Positions 55,813 through 64,000 of a DNA stretch of 64,000 nt are shown here, one piece after another (position 1 is the first letter of the stretch; each line of letters opens with the position of its first letter). Location of the stretch: positions 496,001 through 560,000 of the forward strand of contig NZ_LT968775.1 of the NCBI RefSeq assembly GCF_900240975.1, written 5' to 3'. The notes below the pieces were generated by a model. That model saw only the letters and a list, made by a program, of their open reading frames with translations, made no database searches and was not told the DNA's origin. A program made the position numbers and the translations under genes. The DNA is from Mycobacterium sp. 4858 (lineage in GTDB: Bacteria; Actinomycetota; Actinomycetes; Mycobacteriales; Mycobacteriaceae).

Positions 55813-56423
55813 CGACACTCGACGAAACCGCCACGTACGACGAGGAGATCGTCGACACCGAGGCGACGCCCGCGGACGTGGCCGGTGCCGGTGAGGCATC
55901 CGACGACGAACCAGAGACCACCACGCGGGCAAGGCCACCGATCGCGTGGTCCCGTGTCCTCGCGTACGCGGTGCTACCCGCGTTGGCGCTGCTGTTGGCG
56001 CTCGCGGCGGGCTACTTCAAGTGGGCGGTGGGCTCCGCGGACGACCTCGCGCGGGCGCGCGCGGAATCGGTGCGCGTCGCCAGCGAAGACGCGGTCGCCC
56101 TGCTGTCGTACAAGGCCGAGTCGGTGGACAAAGACCTCGCCGCCGCGCGCGAGCGGCTGACGGGGGACTTCAAGGATGCCTACACGGAGCTGACCCGCCA
56201 GGTGGTCATTCCGGGTGCCAAGGAAAAGCACATCACCGCAGCCGCCAAAGTCAATGCGGCGGCACCGGTTTCGGCGACGGCAAACCACGCCGTGGTCCTG
56301 CTGTATGTCAACCAGACCGTCACGATCGGCGAGGGTGCTCCCACCGACACCCAGCCCGTTATCCGGGTGGCGTTGGAGAACGTCAACGGGCGATGGCTGG
56401 TTTCGCATTTCGACCCGGTGTGA
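55809..56423 (+). CDS. Mce-associated membrane protein 2
   Basis: 204 residues. Acidic N-terminus (DEEIVDTEATPADVAGAGEA), one membrane helix (VLAYAVLPALALLLALAAGY) and an extracytoplasmic domain of the Mas type (ARERLTGDFKDAYTELTRQV, then AVVLLYVNQTVTIGEG and a final GRWLVSHFDPV). Overlaps the previous gene by four bases. Same general role as its neighbour, probably as a heteromer. Confidence 0.9.
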   Translation: MTTLDETATYDEEIVDTEATPADVAGAGEASDDEPETTTRARPPIAWSRVLAYAVLPALALLLALAAGYFKWAVGSADDLARARAESVRVASEDAVALLSYKAESVDKDLAAARERLTGDFKDAYTELTRQVVIPGAKEKHITAAAKVNAAAPVSATANHAVVLLYVNQTVTIGEGAPTDTQPVIRVALENVNGRWLVSHFDPV

Positions 56424-56434
56424 GGGGAGTGGTC

Positions 56435-56929
56435 ATGATCGGATGGGTGCGCGTGTTGCCCGCGGCCGTCCTTCTCGCGGGGCCGGGGCTGCTGGCGGCG
56501 CCCTCGGCGCATGCCGACAACAAGCGGCTTAACAGCGCCGTCGTCTCCGCCGTCTACACGCTGCAACACCAGGCCGGCTGCACCAACGATGTCATCAGGG
56601 ACAACGCGCTCACGCTCGCCGCCCAGTGGCACGCCGACGACATGATGAACAACCGAAACATCAACGACGACATCGGATCCGACGGGTCGACGCCCCAGGA
56701 CCGCGCCAACGCGGCGGGATTCCACGGTAAGGCCGCCGAGACGATCGCGATCAACCCGGCCATCGCCATCAGCAGCCTGGAACTGGTCAACCAGTGGTAC
56801 TACAACCCCGACGACATGGCGATCATCCGCGACTGCGCCAACAGCTCCATGGGGGTGTGGTCGAACAACAGCATGGACCGCACCGTCGTGGTGGCCATGT
56901 ACGGACAGCCGGCCCCGCGCAATCGATGA
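56435..56929 (+). CDS. Secreted CAP/SCP-like protein at the end of the mce operon
   Basis: 164 residues. Signal peptide VLPAAVLLAGPGLLAAPSAHA with an AHA cleavage site. The mature chain has CAP-like features: LNSAVVSAVYTLQHQAGC, then LTLAAQWHADDMMNN, GKAAETIAINPA and SSMGVWSNNSMDRTVVVAMY, plus two Cys likely forming a disulfide. Some CAP proteins bind lipids or sterols, which would suit a lipid importer; this is inference. ATG 56435 follows GAGGGGAG just after the mas2 stop. It ends 22 bases before the rhodanese-sulfite oxidase gene. Confidence 0.85.
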   Translation: MIGWVRVLPAAVLLAGPGLLAAPSAHADNKRLNSAVVSAVYTLQHQAGCTNDVIRDNALTLAAQWHADDMMNNRNINDDIGSDGSTPQDRANAAGFHGKAAETIAINPAIAISSLELVNQWYYNPDDMAIIRDCANSSMGVWSNNSMDRTVVVAMYGQPAPRNR

Positions 56930-56951
56930 CAGGTCTGGAGAGAAGGTCCCG

Positions 56952-58670
56952 ATGAATTTCGAGCCGCCGGGCATGGAGGTCGTCGAGACCTCGCCGCGAT
57001 TGACCATCGGCCAGCTCGCCGAATTGCGCGGCTTGGACCCTCAGCTGCAACTGGTCGACATCCGCGGTCCGCACGAGACGGTGCACGGCATCATCCCGGG
57101 CGCGCGGGTGATTCCGGCCCCGGCACTGATGGATTCGCTTTCCGATCTGGATCCGGCGGTTCCGTTGGTCGTCTACTGCGGCAGCGGCCAGCGTTCCATC
57201 GCGGCCGCGAACCTGCTGCGCACCTCGGGGTTTGACGATGTTTCGGACCTGGTTGGCGGCTTCGAAGCCTGGCAGGCCGCCGGATTCCCGGTCGCCACCG
57301 GTCATGAGATCGTTGCGGACACACCGCAGGTCGGCCCCCGCGCAGCCAAAGCCCTGCTTGATGCCGGCGCCCTGCTGCTCGACGTGCGAGAGCCCGACGA
57401 ATGGTGTACCGAGCACGCGCCGGCCGCGTTGCTATTGCCGGCCGGGCGCGTGCGCACTCGGCAAGACGAACTACCTCGCGACCGCCGCATCGTCGTGGTG
57501 TGCCGCTCGGGCGGCCGGTCGTCCGCGGTGACGGCCTCGCTGCGCCGCTCGGGCTTCGACGCGGTGAACCTGGCGGGCGGCATGTGCGCCTGGGCCGCCG
57601 CCGGGTTGCCGGTCGTGAGTCATGGCGGTGATCCCGGATTGGTTGTGCATCGCGAGGATCCGCTCAATTGCGAGACATCGCTGCCCGAGCTGATCGGGGG
57701 CGTCGTCGTGCCCTCCGCCCATTTCTACGTCCGCAACCATTTCACGACTCCGATCTTGGATCCGCAGCGCTATGAGCTGACGGTCACCGGGCTGGTGGAG
57801 CGGCCCCTGCGCATTTGCTTGCGCGACCTACACAACATGCCGAAACTGTCGCTGCTCGCGACGCTGGAATGCGCCGGAAACGGTCGCGCACAGTTCGATC
57901 CGCCCGTTGACGGCGAGCAGTGGCGCTTCGGGGCGGCGAGCACCGCCGAATGGACCGGCGTCCCGCTGGCGGAAATCCTGGACCGGGCGGGTCTGATGCC
58001 GGACGCCCACGATGTGGTATTCCGCGGCGCCGACGCGGGTCGGGTCGACGGCAAGACGGGGCCGGTGCGGTTCGAGCGCGCCCTGTCGGTGCGGGACGCC
58101 CGTGATTCCGGCGCGCTCGTCGCGTACGCGATGAACGGCGAACCGCTGCCACTGCAGCACGGTCGTCCCGTGCGGCTGGTCGTGCCCGGTTGGTATTCAG
58201 TCGCGTCGGTCAAGTGGCTGACCGAGATCGACGTGATCGGCCATCCCTTCGAGGCGTTCTTCCAAACGCAGCGGTATCAGTACGAATGGGAGCGCGACGG
58301 CGCCGTCGTCCGTGATCCGGTCCGCCTGCAGCGCGTGCGCGCGCTGATCGCCCAGCCCGCCGACGGCGCCGCGGTGCCCGCGGGGGATTTCGTCGTGCGG
58401 GGCGTCGCCTGGTCGGGCTCGGCACCCATTGACCGCGTGGACGTCCGCATCGACGACGGTCCGTGGCAGGCCGCCCGCCTGCTCGGCGAACGCCGCCGGC
58501 ACAGCTGGCAGTGGTGGGAGTTGTTCACGCACTGCGCCGTTCGAGGGCCCATGACGGTCCGGGCACGGGCCACTGACGAGGCCGGCAACACCCAACCCGA
58601 GCGACCTGAATGGAATCGGTTCGGCTACGGCGGCAACGCGATTCAGACCATCAGCGTTGAGGTGCGGTGA
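56952..58670 (+). CDS. Tandem rhodanese - sulfite oxidase (molybdopterin) fusion protein
   Basis: 572 residues, no signal peptide, so probably cytoplasmic. Rhodanese 1 covers about 15-115 with active loop VVYCGSGQRS (Cys76). Rhodanese 2 covers about 125-222 with VVVCRSGGRS (Cys184). Both keep the catalytic Cys and Arg. From about 228 on there is a sulfite-oxidase-type molybdopterin domain with the Mo-ligand Cys307 in LLATLECAGNGRAQF, and RPVRLVVPGWYSVASVKWL near 400. An Ig-like dimerisation domain follows (ARATDEAGNTQPE). There is no heme domain. The fusion could take sulfane sulfur from thiosulfate or persulfide and oxidise released sulfite to sulfate. It lies 22 bases behind the mce operon on the same strand. 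Confidence 0.9.
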   Translation: MNFEPPGMEVVETSPRLTIGQLAELRGLDPQLQLVDIRGPHETVHGIIPGARVIPAPALMDSLSDLDPAVPLVVYCGSGQRSIAAANLLRTSGFDDVSDLVGGFEAWQAAGFPVATGHEIVADTPQVGPRAAKALLDAGALLLDVREPDEWCTEHAPAALLLPAGRVRTRQDELPRDRRIVVVCRSGGRSSAVTASLRRSGFDAVNLAGGMCAWAAAGLPVVSHGGDPGLVVHREDPLNCETSLPELIGGVVVPSAHFYVRNHFTTPILDPQRYELTVTGLVERPLRICLRDLHNMPKLSLLATLECAGNGRAQFDPPVDGEQWRFGAASTAEWTGVPLAEILDRAGLMPDAHDVVFRGADAGRVDGKTGPVRFERALSVRDARDSGALVAYAMNGEPLPLQHGRPVRLVVPGWYSVASVKWLTEIDVIGHPFEAFFQTQRYQYEWERDGAVVRDPVRLQRVRALIAQPADGAAVPAGDFVVRGVAWSGSAPIDRVDVRIDDGPWQAARLLGERRRHSWQWWELFTHCAVRGPMTVRARATDEAGNTQPERPEWNRFGYGGNAIQTISVEVR

Positions 58671-58685
58671 ACGCCGCGGGCCGGC

Positions 58686-59261
58686 TTAGCCCCGGAGTTG
58701 CGTCAGCACCTTGACGTCTGAGGTCGCGCCGCGGTTGTAGGGCAGTTTGGACAGGGCTGTGGCCATGGCACATGTGTTGCTCAGCGCGGCGTACGTCAGC
58801 CCACCCCCGATCAGGGCGGCCACCCACTTCAGGCGTGGGACTGCGACGCTGCCCACAACGGATGTCAGCACCAGGGATCCGGCGACGAGCCGGACCTGAC
58901 GCTCGAGTTCCCAACGTTGCGCGCCGCGGTCTACCTCGAAACCTTGGCCCTCCCAGTCGGTGATTCCGTTTTCCAGCACCCGCCCGCTGGTAAGCCCGGC
59001 GTTGCGTAACAGCGCTTGCGCCTTGGTTGAGCGTTGCCCCGAACGGCACACCAACACCACGTCGTCGTCCCGGCCGAGGCGCTCGGCGATCTCGGCGGCG
59101 TGCTGGCCCAGCAAGTCAAGGGGCACGTTGAGAGACCCGGCGATATGTGCGGTTTCGAATTCGGCGGGGGTCCGCACATCGACGACGCGTGGAGACTTGG
59201 GCGACTCGATCAGCTTGCGCAGCTCTGTCGAGGTGATGGCGTCGGCGGTGGGTGCGTTCAT
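58686..59261 (-). CDS. YgaP-like membrane rhodanese
   Basis: 191 residues from ATG 59261. A rhodanese domain at 10-118 has the active loop VLVCRSGQRST (Cys72). Two membrane helices follow (SLVLTSVVGSVAVP and WVAALIGGGLTYAALS), the DUF2892-type hairpin of YgaP. It handles sulfane sulfur at the membrane. It is the second gene of a pair with the metallo-beta-lactamase-rhodanese gene (14-base gap) and converges on the rhodanese-sulfite oxidase gene with 15 bases between the stops. Confidence 0.9.
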   Translation of the reverse strand: MNAPTADAITSTELRKLIESPKSPRVVDVRTPAEFETAHIAGSLNVPLDLLGQHAAEIAERLGRDDDVVLVCRSGQRSTKAQALLRNAGLTSGRVLENGITDWEGQGFEVDRGAQRWELERQVRLVAGSLVLTSVVGSVAVPRLKWVAALIGGGLTYAALSNTCAMATALSKLPYNRGATSDVKVLTQLRG

Positions 59262-59275
59262 GCTTACTCCCGTTC

Positions 59276-60634
59276 TCAAGGCGTGGTGGAAATGGCTATC
59301 CCAAGCTTTTCGGCGTTGCCGTACTCGTCGTCGATGAGGACGACGTCACGACATTGGCGGTCGAGCAGCGCGGCCGCGATCGATGCGCGGTAGCCGCTGG
59401 CGCAGTGGACCCATAGCTGGCGGTCCTGGGGAAGTTCCTCGATGCGTTGGGGCAGTTCGTGCAACGCGACGTTGATCGCGTCGCGCACGTGGCCACTGTC
59501 GAACTCGCCCGTTTGACGCACATCGAGCACGAGGACACGCGGGTCAGCGAGCACGTCGACGAGATCCTCGAAGTCCGCGACGCGGTAGCTCCGCAGCTCT
59601 GATCCCCCGGCGAGCGTGCGGATGTCGCCGGTGGCGCTGCCGGTCAGTCGGTCGACACCGATGCGAATGAGCTCACGCTGGGCTTCCGCCACCTGCCCGG
59701 CGTCCTCCCCGATCAGGGTCAGCGGTGCGCCCCACGCGTAAAGCCAGCCAAGGTAATTGACGAAGGAGCCGGCTAGCTCGAAACCATATGTGCCGGCCAG
59801 ATGCCCTGCCGCGAACGCGCTTCGGTTGCGCAGGTCAACCACCCATTGGCCGGCGTCGATTCGCGCGCGAAGCTCGTCGGGATGCACCGGTGCTACGGGG
59901 GAGAGATCCGGCGCTTCGGGCCCCTTCCTGTTGATCACGCCCATATGGGCGTAGTAGGCGGGATAAGCGGAAAGGCCGGCTAGCAGTTGCTCGACGTAGT
60001 TCTGTTCGTCCTGGGTGAGCGCCGGATTGGTCCGGCGTTCGTCGCCGATTGTCGACTCGTCGCCGTCGGTGGGGGCGGCCGAACAGAAGCTGCCGAAGCC
60101 GTGCGTGGGGTAGACGGCGGTGCTCGCGGGCAGCTCGTCGGCGAGCCGGCGAACCGAACGGTACTGCTGCCGAGTCAATCCGGCGGCGTGCTCCTCGCCG
60201 GCCAGGTCGGTCCTCCCGGTGCTGCCGAAGAGCATCGATCCGCCGGTGAAGACCGCGACCGCCTGGCCGGTATGGTCGCGGAGCACATAGGAGACATGAT
60301 GGTGCGTATGGCCGGGCGTGGAGAGTGCCTCGAGGCGCAGCCTGCCGGTGTCGATCCGGTCGCCGTCGGCGACGGGCCGATGCGAGAAGTCGACCTCTTC
60401 CCCGGCGGGCAGACCGTATTCAGCGCCGCTGGTTTGGGCGAGCGCCAAGCCGCCGGTCACGTAGTCGTTGTGGATGTGGGTCTCCAGCACATGGGTGATG
60501 CGCAGGCCGCGGGCCAGCTGTAGCACGCGGTCGATGTCACGCTGCGGGTCGATGACGACCGCCACCTCGCCGTCGCTCACCAGGTAACTGCGGTCGCCCA
60601 ACCCAGAGGTTTCGATAACCGAGACGTCCACCAT
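59276..60634 (-). CDS. Persulfide dioxygenase-like metallo-beta-lactamase with two rhodanese domains
   Basis: 452 residues. The metallo-beta-lactamase domain (1-235) has THIHNDYVTGG (His53, His55, Asp57), the metal His109 in STPGHTHHHVSY and Asp143 in GSTGRTDL, like ETHE1/CstB proteins that oxidise persulfide to sulfite. Rhodanese A (about 255-345) lacks the Cys (its loop reads APLTLIGED) and is probably inactive. Rhodanese B (about 360-450) is active-type with LWVHCASGYRAS (Cys411). ATG 60634 was preferred over longer starts that add a non-conserved Arg-rich stretch. It probably makes sulfite that the neighbouring sulfite oxidase or flavoprotein could use. Confidence 0.92.
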   Translation of the reverse strand: MVDVSVIETSGLGDRSYLVSDGEVAVVIDPQRDIDRVLQLARGLRITHVLETHIHNDYVTGGLALAQTSGAEYGLPAGEEVDFSHRPVADGDRIDTGRLRLEALSTPGHTHHHVSYVLRDHTGQAVAVFTGGSMLFGSTGRTDLAGEEHAAGLTRQQYRSVRRLADELPASTAVYPTHGFGSFCSAAPTDGDESTIGDERRTNPALTQDEQNYVEQLLAGLSAYPAYYAHMGVINRKGPEAPDLSPVAPVHPDELRARIDAGQWVVDLRNRSAFAAGHLAGTYGFELAGSFVNYLGWLYAWGAPLTLIGEDAGQVAEAQRELIRIGVDRLTGSATGDIRTLAGGSELRSYRVADFEDLVDVLADPRVLVLDVRQTGEFDSGHVRDAINVALHELPQRIEELPQDRQLWVHCASGYRASIAAALLDRQCRDVVLIDDEYGNAEKLGIAISTTP

Positions 60635-60913
60635 GGTTCTTCCAAGCTGCTCTGTGTGCACACGCCGACTGACCCTGTCAACGTAACGGCCAGCAAACGC
60701 GGTGTCCCCGTGGCTAGGCCCGCGCCGGCGGAGGGGGTTGACAATCGGGATGCTATGACGTGGGCGTTGATCGGGCGTAAGCACGGCTCAATGCGGCATC
60801 GCGACGACATCGGCTCTGAGCGAATGCCGCAAACCCTTCGGGCGCCGGGGTCGACATCAGTTTGAACCCCGGTGATTTCTTCTCTGCCCGAACAGGGACG
60901 GGCGGCGGAATCG

Positions 60914-61249
60914 CTAGCTGCTGGACATCGAGTCGGCGCCGTCCGGGTAGACGCGTCGACCGTCGGCCGCAAACTCGCAGGCGCATGAGCGACCGCTGTC
61001 CTGCGACCAGCGCCGTAGCTGCGTGCCGCGCTTGCGCATCAGATGCTGCCGGTACACCTTGTCGCGCTGCTGCGGCGAGAACGCCAGGTCCAAGTTGATC
61101 GGCAACCCGGCCCAGTCGACCTGGTCACCCTCGTCGCCTGCGGCTGCCCGTCGCAGGCGGCACCGCAACGGGCAGACGGCCTGTCCGGTGTCCTCGAGGG
61201 GCCCATCGAAATCCAGAGCCACGCGTACGTCCCTCCTCGGCGCCACCAA
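60914..61249 (-). pseudogene. Decayed copy of a sulfite-reductase-flavoprotein C-terminal segment
   Basis: An open stretch of 111 codons has in its middle LDLAFSPQQRDKVYRQHLMR followed by KRGTQLRRW. This aligns with [20 protein letters not shown] and QRGAQLWHW in the intact flavoprotein that ends at 61334 on the same strand. Beyond that match the similarity fades and no FAD, FMN or NADPH motif remains. The flanking part CPLRCRLRRAA is unrelated or decayed. It is most likely a remnant of a duplication of the neighbour's 3' end. The rest of the 60635-61333 gap shows only a 7-bp inverted repeat (CCGGGGT/ACCCCGG, 60844-60871) and no gene. Confidence 0.65.
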
Positions 61250-61333
61250 TGACTGAATGGTGCAGCGAGGTTGTTTCGGCGACAGGCGCGCGACGTTTCC
61301 GTCGTATTACGAGTCGGGCGGAAGGCAGGCCGC

Positions 61334-64000
61334 CTAGTACACGTCCCGGTGATAGCGCTTGTCGGAGCTCAGCGAGCGGACGTACTCCTTTGCGGCATCG
61401 GGCTCGAGGCGGCCGTGCTCGGCGGCGATCTCGCAGAGCGCGCGGTCGACGTCCTTGGCCATCGGGTCCGCGGTGCCGCACACGTACAGTTGCGCCCCGT
61501 CCTGCAGCCAGTGCCACAGCTGGGCGCCGCGCTGACGCATCAGGTGCTGCACGTACACCTTCTCGCGCTGGTCCCGGGAGAAGGCGAGGTCCAACTCGGT
61601 GAGGAACCCGTCGTTGCGCATCTGTTCGAGCTCGTCGCGGTAGTAGTAGTCGGTGGCCGCGTGCTGTTCGCCGAAGAACAGCCAGTTGGGGCCGGTGTGG
61701 CCGAGCGCACGACGCTCCTGCAGGAAACCGCGGAACGGCGCGATCCCGGTGCCGGGCCCGACCATGATCATCGGGGTGTCGGGATCGCTGGGCGGCCGGA
61801 AGTTGCTCGATGGCTGCAGGTAGACGGCGACCCGGTCGCCGGGGGAGCGGTCCGCGAGATACGTCGAGCACACCCCGCGGCGTGGGACGCCCTGGAAGTT
61901 GTAGCGCACCGGCGACACCGTCAGATGGACTTCCCCGGGGTGCTCTTTGGGGCTCGACGAGATCGAGTACAGCCGCGGCTGAAGGCGTTTGAGGACCCGC
62001 ACCCATTCGTGGGCCGACGCCGAGACCGGCAGTCGTGCCAGCAGGTCGATGGACTGGCGGCCCCATGTCCAATCGCTCAGGGCGGCTTTGTTGTCCGGCT
62101 TCAGCAGCTCGGCGAGTTTCGGGTCACCGGTGCGCTCCTGCACGAACCGCACGAGGTCCCGGCTGATGTGGGCGATCTCCAGGCGCTCGGTCAGGGCGGA
62201 GCGCAACGACATCAACCCGTGCTCGCCGACCTCGACCGGGGTCTGCCCGTCCAGTCCGGTGACAGACAGCCATTCGTCGACCAGTTGGTCGCTGTTGCGC
62301 GGCCACACCCCCAGCGCGTCACCGGCTTCGTACTTCACGGTTTCTTCCGGCAGGTCGAAAACCAGCTGTCGCACGTCTTTTGCCGATTCCGGCCGACTCA
62401 GCACGGTGTTGCGGACCACCCCGGTGATCAGCGGGTGCTTTTTGCTGTAGGTGCCCACTCCCGGCCGGGCGGACCGGGAGGGCGACGGGACGGTCGACGT
62501 TGCGCGCGCCGGCGCGTGCTGATCGCGGCCGACAGGCGCGGGGGCGCGGGTGAGCGCCTCCATCACCTCGCCCAGCCACTTGGCCGCGGCGTCGTCATAG
62601 TCGGGCTCACAGTCGGCCCGGTCGGCGATGCGGGTCGCGCCCAGTTCGGCGAGGCGTGTGTCGAGGCTGCGTCCGTGGCCGCAGAAATTGTCGTAGTTCG
62701 AGTCGCCGAGGGCGAGCACCGCGTAACGGGTGTCGGTCAGCCTGGCCGCGCCGTCCGCCGTCAGCGCCCGCCAGAAGCCGGCACCGTTGTCCGGCGGTTC
62801 ACCGTCACCGGTGGTGCTGGTGATCAGCAGCAGTTCCCGCGTCGAGGCCAGGTCGGCCAGCGGGAAGTCGTCCATGGCATGCAACGCGACCGGCAGCTCG
62901 GCGTCGCCGAGCCTTGCGGCGACATCGGCGGCGAGCTCTTCCGCGGTCCCGGTCTGCGACGCCCACAACACCACGATGGGTGCCCGTGGCGCGGGTTTGG
63001 TGTAGGGGGCCTCGGTCGTGGACTGCTTGGCGGCTCGCGCTGGAGCCGGCGCGTCATCGCGCGAGAACAGACCCGCGAGCAGACCATCCACCCATAGCCG
63101 GGTGCCGGAATCGAAAGGAGCGCTCTGGGGCAGGGTGGGCACCCCCGTCACGCGTCGCCCGGCGTCCGACCGAAGCGCGGTCAACATCCCGGCCAGGTAG
63201 GAGCGGCCGAGCTCGTCGAATTCCGGCACGGGTTTGGTTGCCACACCGAGCAAGTCGGCCAGGGCATCGACCTGTGACACGCTGATTTCCGTGACCTCCG
63301 TGGGCGCGGGTTGCGGTGAGTCGGCGTCCGCCGCCGGCTTGGCGGCCGGATCTGGCGCGGAGACAGCGACTTTCGCCAACGTGACGGCGCACGCTTTGAA
63401 TTCCGGTTGGTTCGAGATGGGATCCACCGCGTCGTTGGTGACCGCGTTGATCGCCAGGTATTCGCCGAAGACGTCGTTCCAGTGGAAGGGGGCGAAGCAG
63501 TTACCGGGCCGCACCCGGTCGCTGATCGCGGCGGGCAGCACGGCGCGGCCGCGCCGGGAAGCGATCTCTGTCGCGTCGCCGTCGGCGATCTCCAGTCGTG
63601 CGGCGTCCTCGGGGTGGATTTCGATGAACGGCCCGGGGTTGAGCTTGTTGAGTTTGGCGACCTTGCCGGTCTTGGTCATCGTGTGCCACTGGTGCGGCAG
63701 GCGGCCGGTGTTCAACAGGAACGGGTAGTCGTTGTCCGGCATTTCCTCGGGCGGTAGGTGCGGGCGGGCGAAGAACACCGCGCGACCGTTCTCGGTGGGG
63801 AAGGCCAAGCGGGGTGTGCTGCCGTCCTCGCGGACCAGCCGGCTCTGACTGACCCCGTTGTTGAGGTAACGAATGGGGTTGCGGTCACCCGGCTGCTCTG
63901 GTGCGCAGGGCCACTGCAGCGGGCCCCGGCGCAGCCGGTCGTAGCTGGCTCCGCGCAGATCATAGCCGGTCTTCGGGTTCGAGAATCGCTTGATCTCTTC
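61334..64000 (-). CDS. Nitrate reductase - sulfite reductase flavoprotein fusion (5' part beyond window)
   Basis: 888 residues are visible; the frame is still open at base 64000. From the edge, the C-terminal molybdopterin-dinucleotide domain of an assimilatory nitrate reductase is seen ([40 protein letters not shown]). A linker leads to a flavodoxin domain ([29 protein letters not shown]), then FAD binding ([20 protein letters not shown]), NADPH binding ([38 protein letters not shown]) and the typical CysJ ending RYHRDVY. Electrons would pass from NADPH through FAD and FMN to the nitrate-reducing half. The role in nitrogen rather than sulfur metabolism follows from the N-terminal half; the flavoprotein half is of CysJ type. 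Confidence 0.92.
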   Translation of the reverse strand, partial: EEIKRFSNPKTGYDLRGASYDRLRRGPLQWPCAPEQPGDRNPIRYLNNGVSQSRLVREDGSTPRLAFPTENGRAVFFARPHLPPEEMPDNDYPFLLNTGRLPHQWHTMTKTGKVAKLNKLNPGPFIEIHPEDAARLEIADGDATEIASRRGRAVLPAAISDRVRPGNCFAPFHWNDVFGEYLAINAVTNDAVDPISNQPEFKACAVTLAKVAVSAPDPAAKPAADADSPQPAPTEVTEISVSQVDALADLLGVATKPVPEFDELGRSYLAGMLTALRSDAGRRVTGVPTLPQSAPFDSGTRLWVDGLLAGLFSRDDAPAPARAAKQSTTEAPYTKPAPRAPIVVLWASQTGTAEELAADVAARLGDAELPVALHAMDDFPLADLASTRELLLITSTTGDGEPPDNGAGFWRALTADGAARLTDTRYAVLALGDSNYDNFCGHGRSLDTRLAELGATRIADRADCEPDYDDAAAKWLGEVMEALTRAPAPVGRDQHAPARATSTVPSPSRSARPGVGTYSKKHPLITGVVRNTVLSRPESAKDVRQLVFDLPEETVKYEAGDALGVWPRNSDQLVDEWLSVTGLDGQTPVEVGEHGLMSLRSALTERLEIAHISRDLVRFVQERTGDPKLAELLKPDNKAALSDWTWGRQSIDLLARLPVSASAHEWVRVLKRLQPRLYSISSSPKEHPGEVHLTVSPVRYNFQGVPRRGVCSTYLADRSPGDRVAVYLQPSSNFRPPSDPDTPMIMVGPGTGIAPFRGFLQERRALGHTGPNWLFFGEQHAATDYYYRDELEQMRNDGFLTELDLAFSRDQREKVYVQHLMRQRGAQLWHWLQDGAQLYVCGTADPMAKDVDRALCEIAAEHGRLEPDAAKEYVRSLSSDKRYHRDVY

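Noticed and set aside
60656..60865. Short plus-strand frame in the gap upstream of the persulfide dioxygenase gene
   Set aside because: No motif, no ribosome-binding site and low-quality composition.

Overview
The window is high-GC (about 67-70 %) actinobacterial DNA with gene content and order characteristic of a slow-growing Mycobacterium, most likely a member of or close to the M. avium complex. Support comes from the mycobactin genes mbtF-mbtG-mbtH followed by MTB12/CFP2 genes; the block hrcA-dnaJ2-rsmE-phoH-ybeY-corC-era-amiA2-recO-uppS-zur-smtB-glyS; a PPE gene; dgt-dnaG-tRNA-Asn-mez; the 35-kDa antigen (encapsulin); a complete mce operon; and trehalose sulfotransferase. I saw no insertion sequence, prophage, CRISPR array or rRNA gene.

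Layout. 1-2.9 kb: end of the mycobactin NRPS cluster. 3-6.1 kb: two tandem MTB12-like secreted antigens, then on the minus strand an ECF sigma factor translationally coupled to a carboxymuconolactone-decarboxylase-like protein, and a small conserved gene. 6.3-14.7 kb: stress and RNA-maintenance genes on the plus strand, interrupted by a secreted membrane-anchored protein whose frame is broken. 14.8-22.7 kb: a PLP decarboxylase, amiA2, recO-uppS, a 57-bp tandem duplication, the zinc regulators zur and smtB, and glyS. 22.9-31.2 kb: PPE protein, small unknown protein, TPM-domain membrane protein, dgt, a compact SodC-like lipoprotein, dnaG and tRNA-Asn.

From about 32.9 kb onward the window is dominated by sulfur genes. 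On the minus strand there are three overlapping flavin-dependent monooxygenases, a membrane-anchored thioredoxin, cysE, cysK1 and a thioester-domain-like protein directly upstream of cysK1. Divergent from these are a family-2 encapsulin and a cysteine desulfurase with a repetitive disordered N-terminus (the probable cargo). Then come a YeiH-type transporter with a 54-residue membrane peptide and trehalose 2-sulfotransferase. A ten-gene mce lipid-import operon (46.2-56.9 kb) follows, and just behind it, on the same strand, a tandem rhodanese-sulfite oxidase fusion. Facing it are a YgaP-like rhodanese, a persulfide-dioxygenase-rhodanese fusion and a nitrate reductase-sulfite reductase flavoprotein fusion that runs off the end.

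A plausible joint reading is: organosulfur compounds, thiosulfate and persulfides are processed to sulfite, sulfide or sulfate; CysE/CysK1 make cysteine; the encapsulated desulfurase takes sulfur from cysteine into a shell-enclosed store; and Stf0 uses activated sulfate for trehalose sulfation. That pathway is inference from gene families and proximity. Two genes carry single-base frame problems (the secreted protein at 11.2-12.4 kb and mceD at about 52.5 kb). Either could be a sequencing error or a real mutation.
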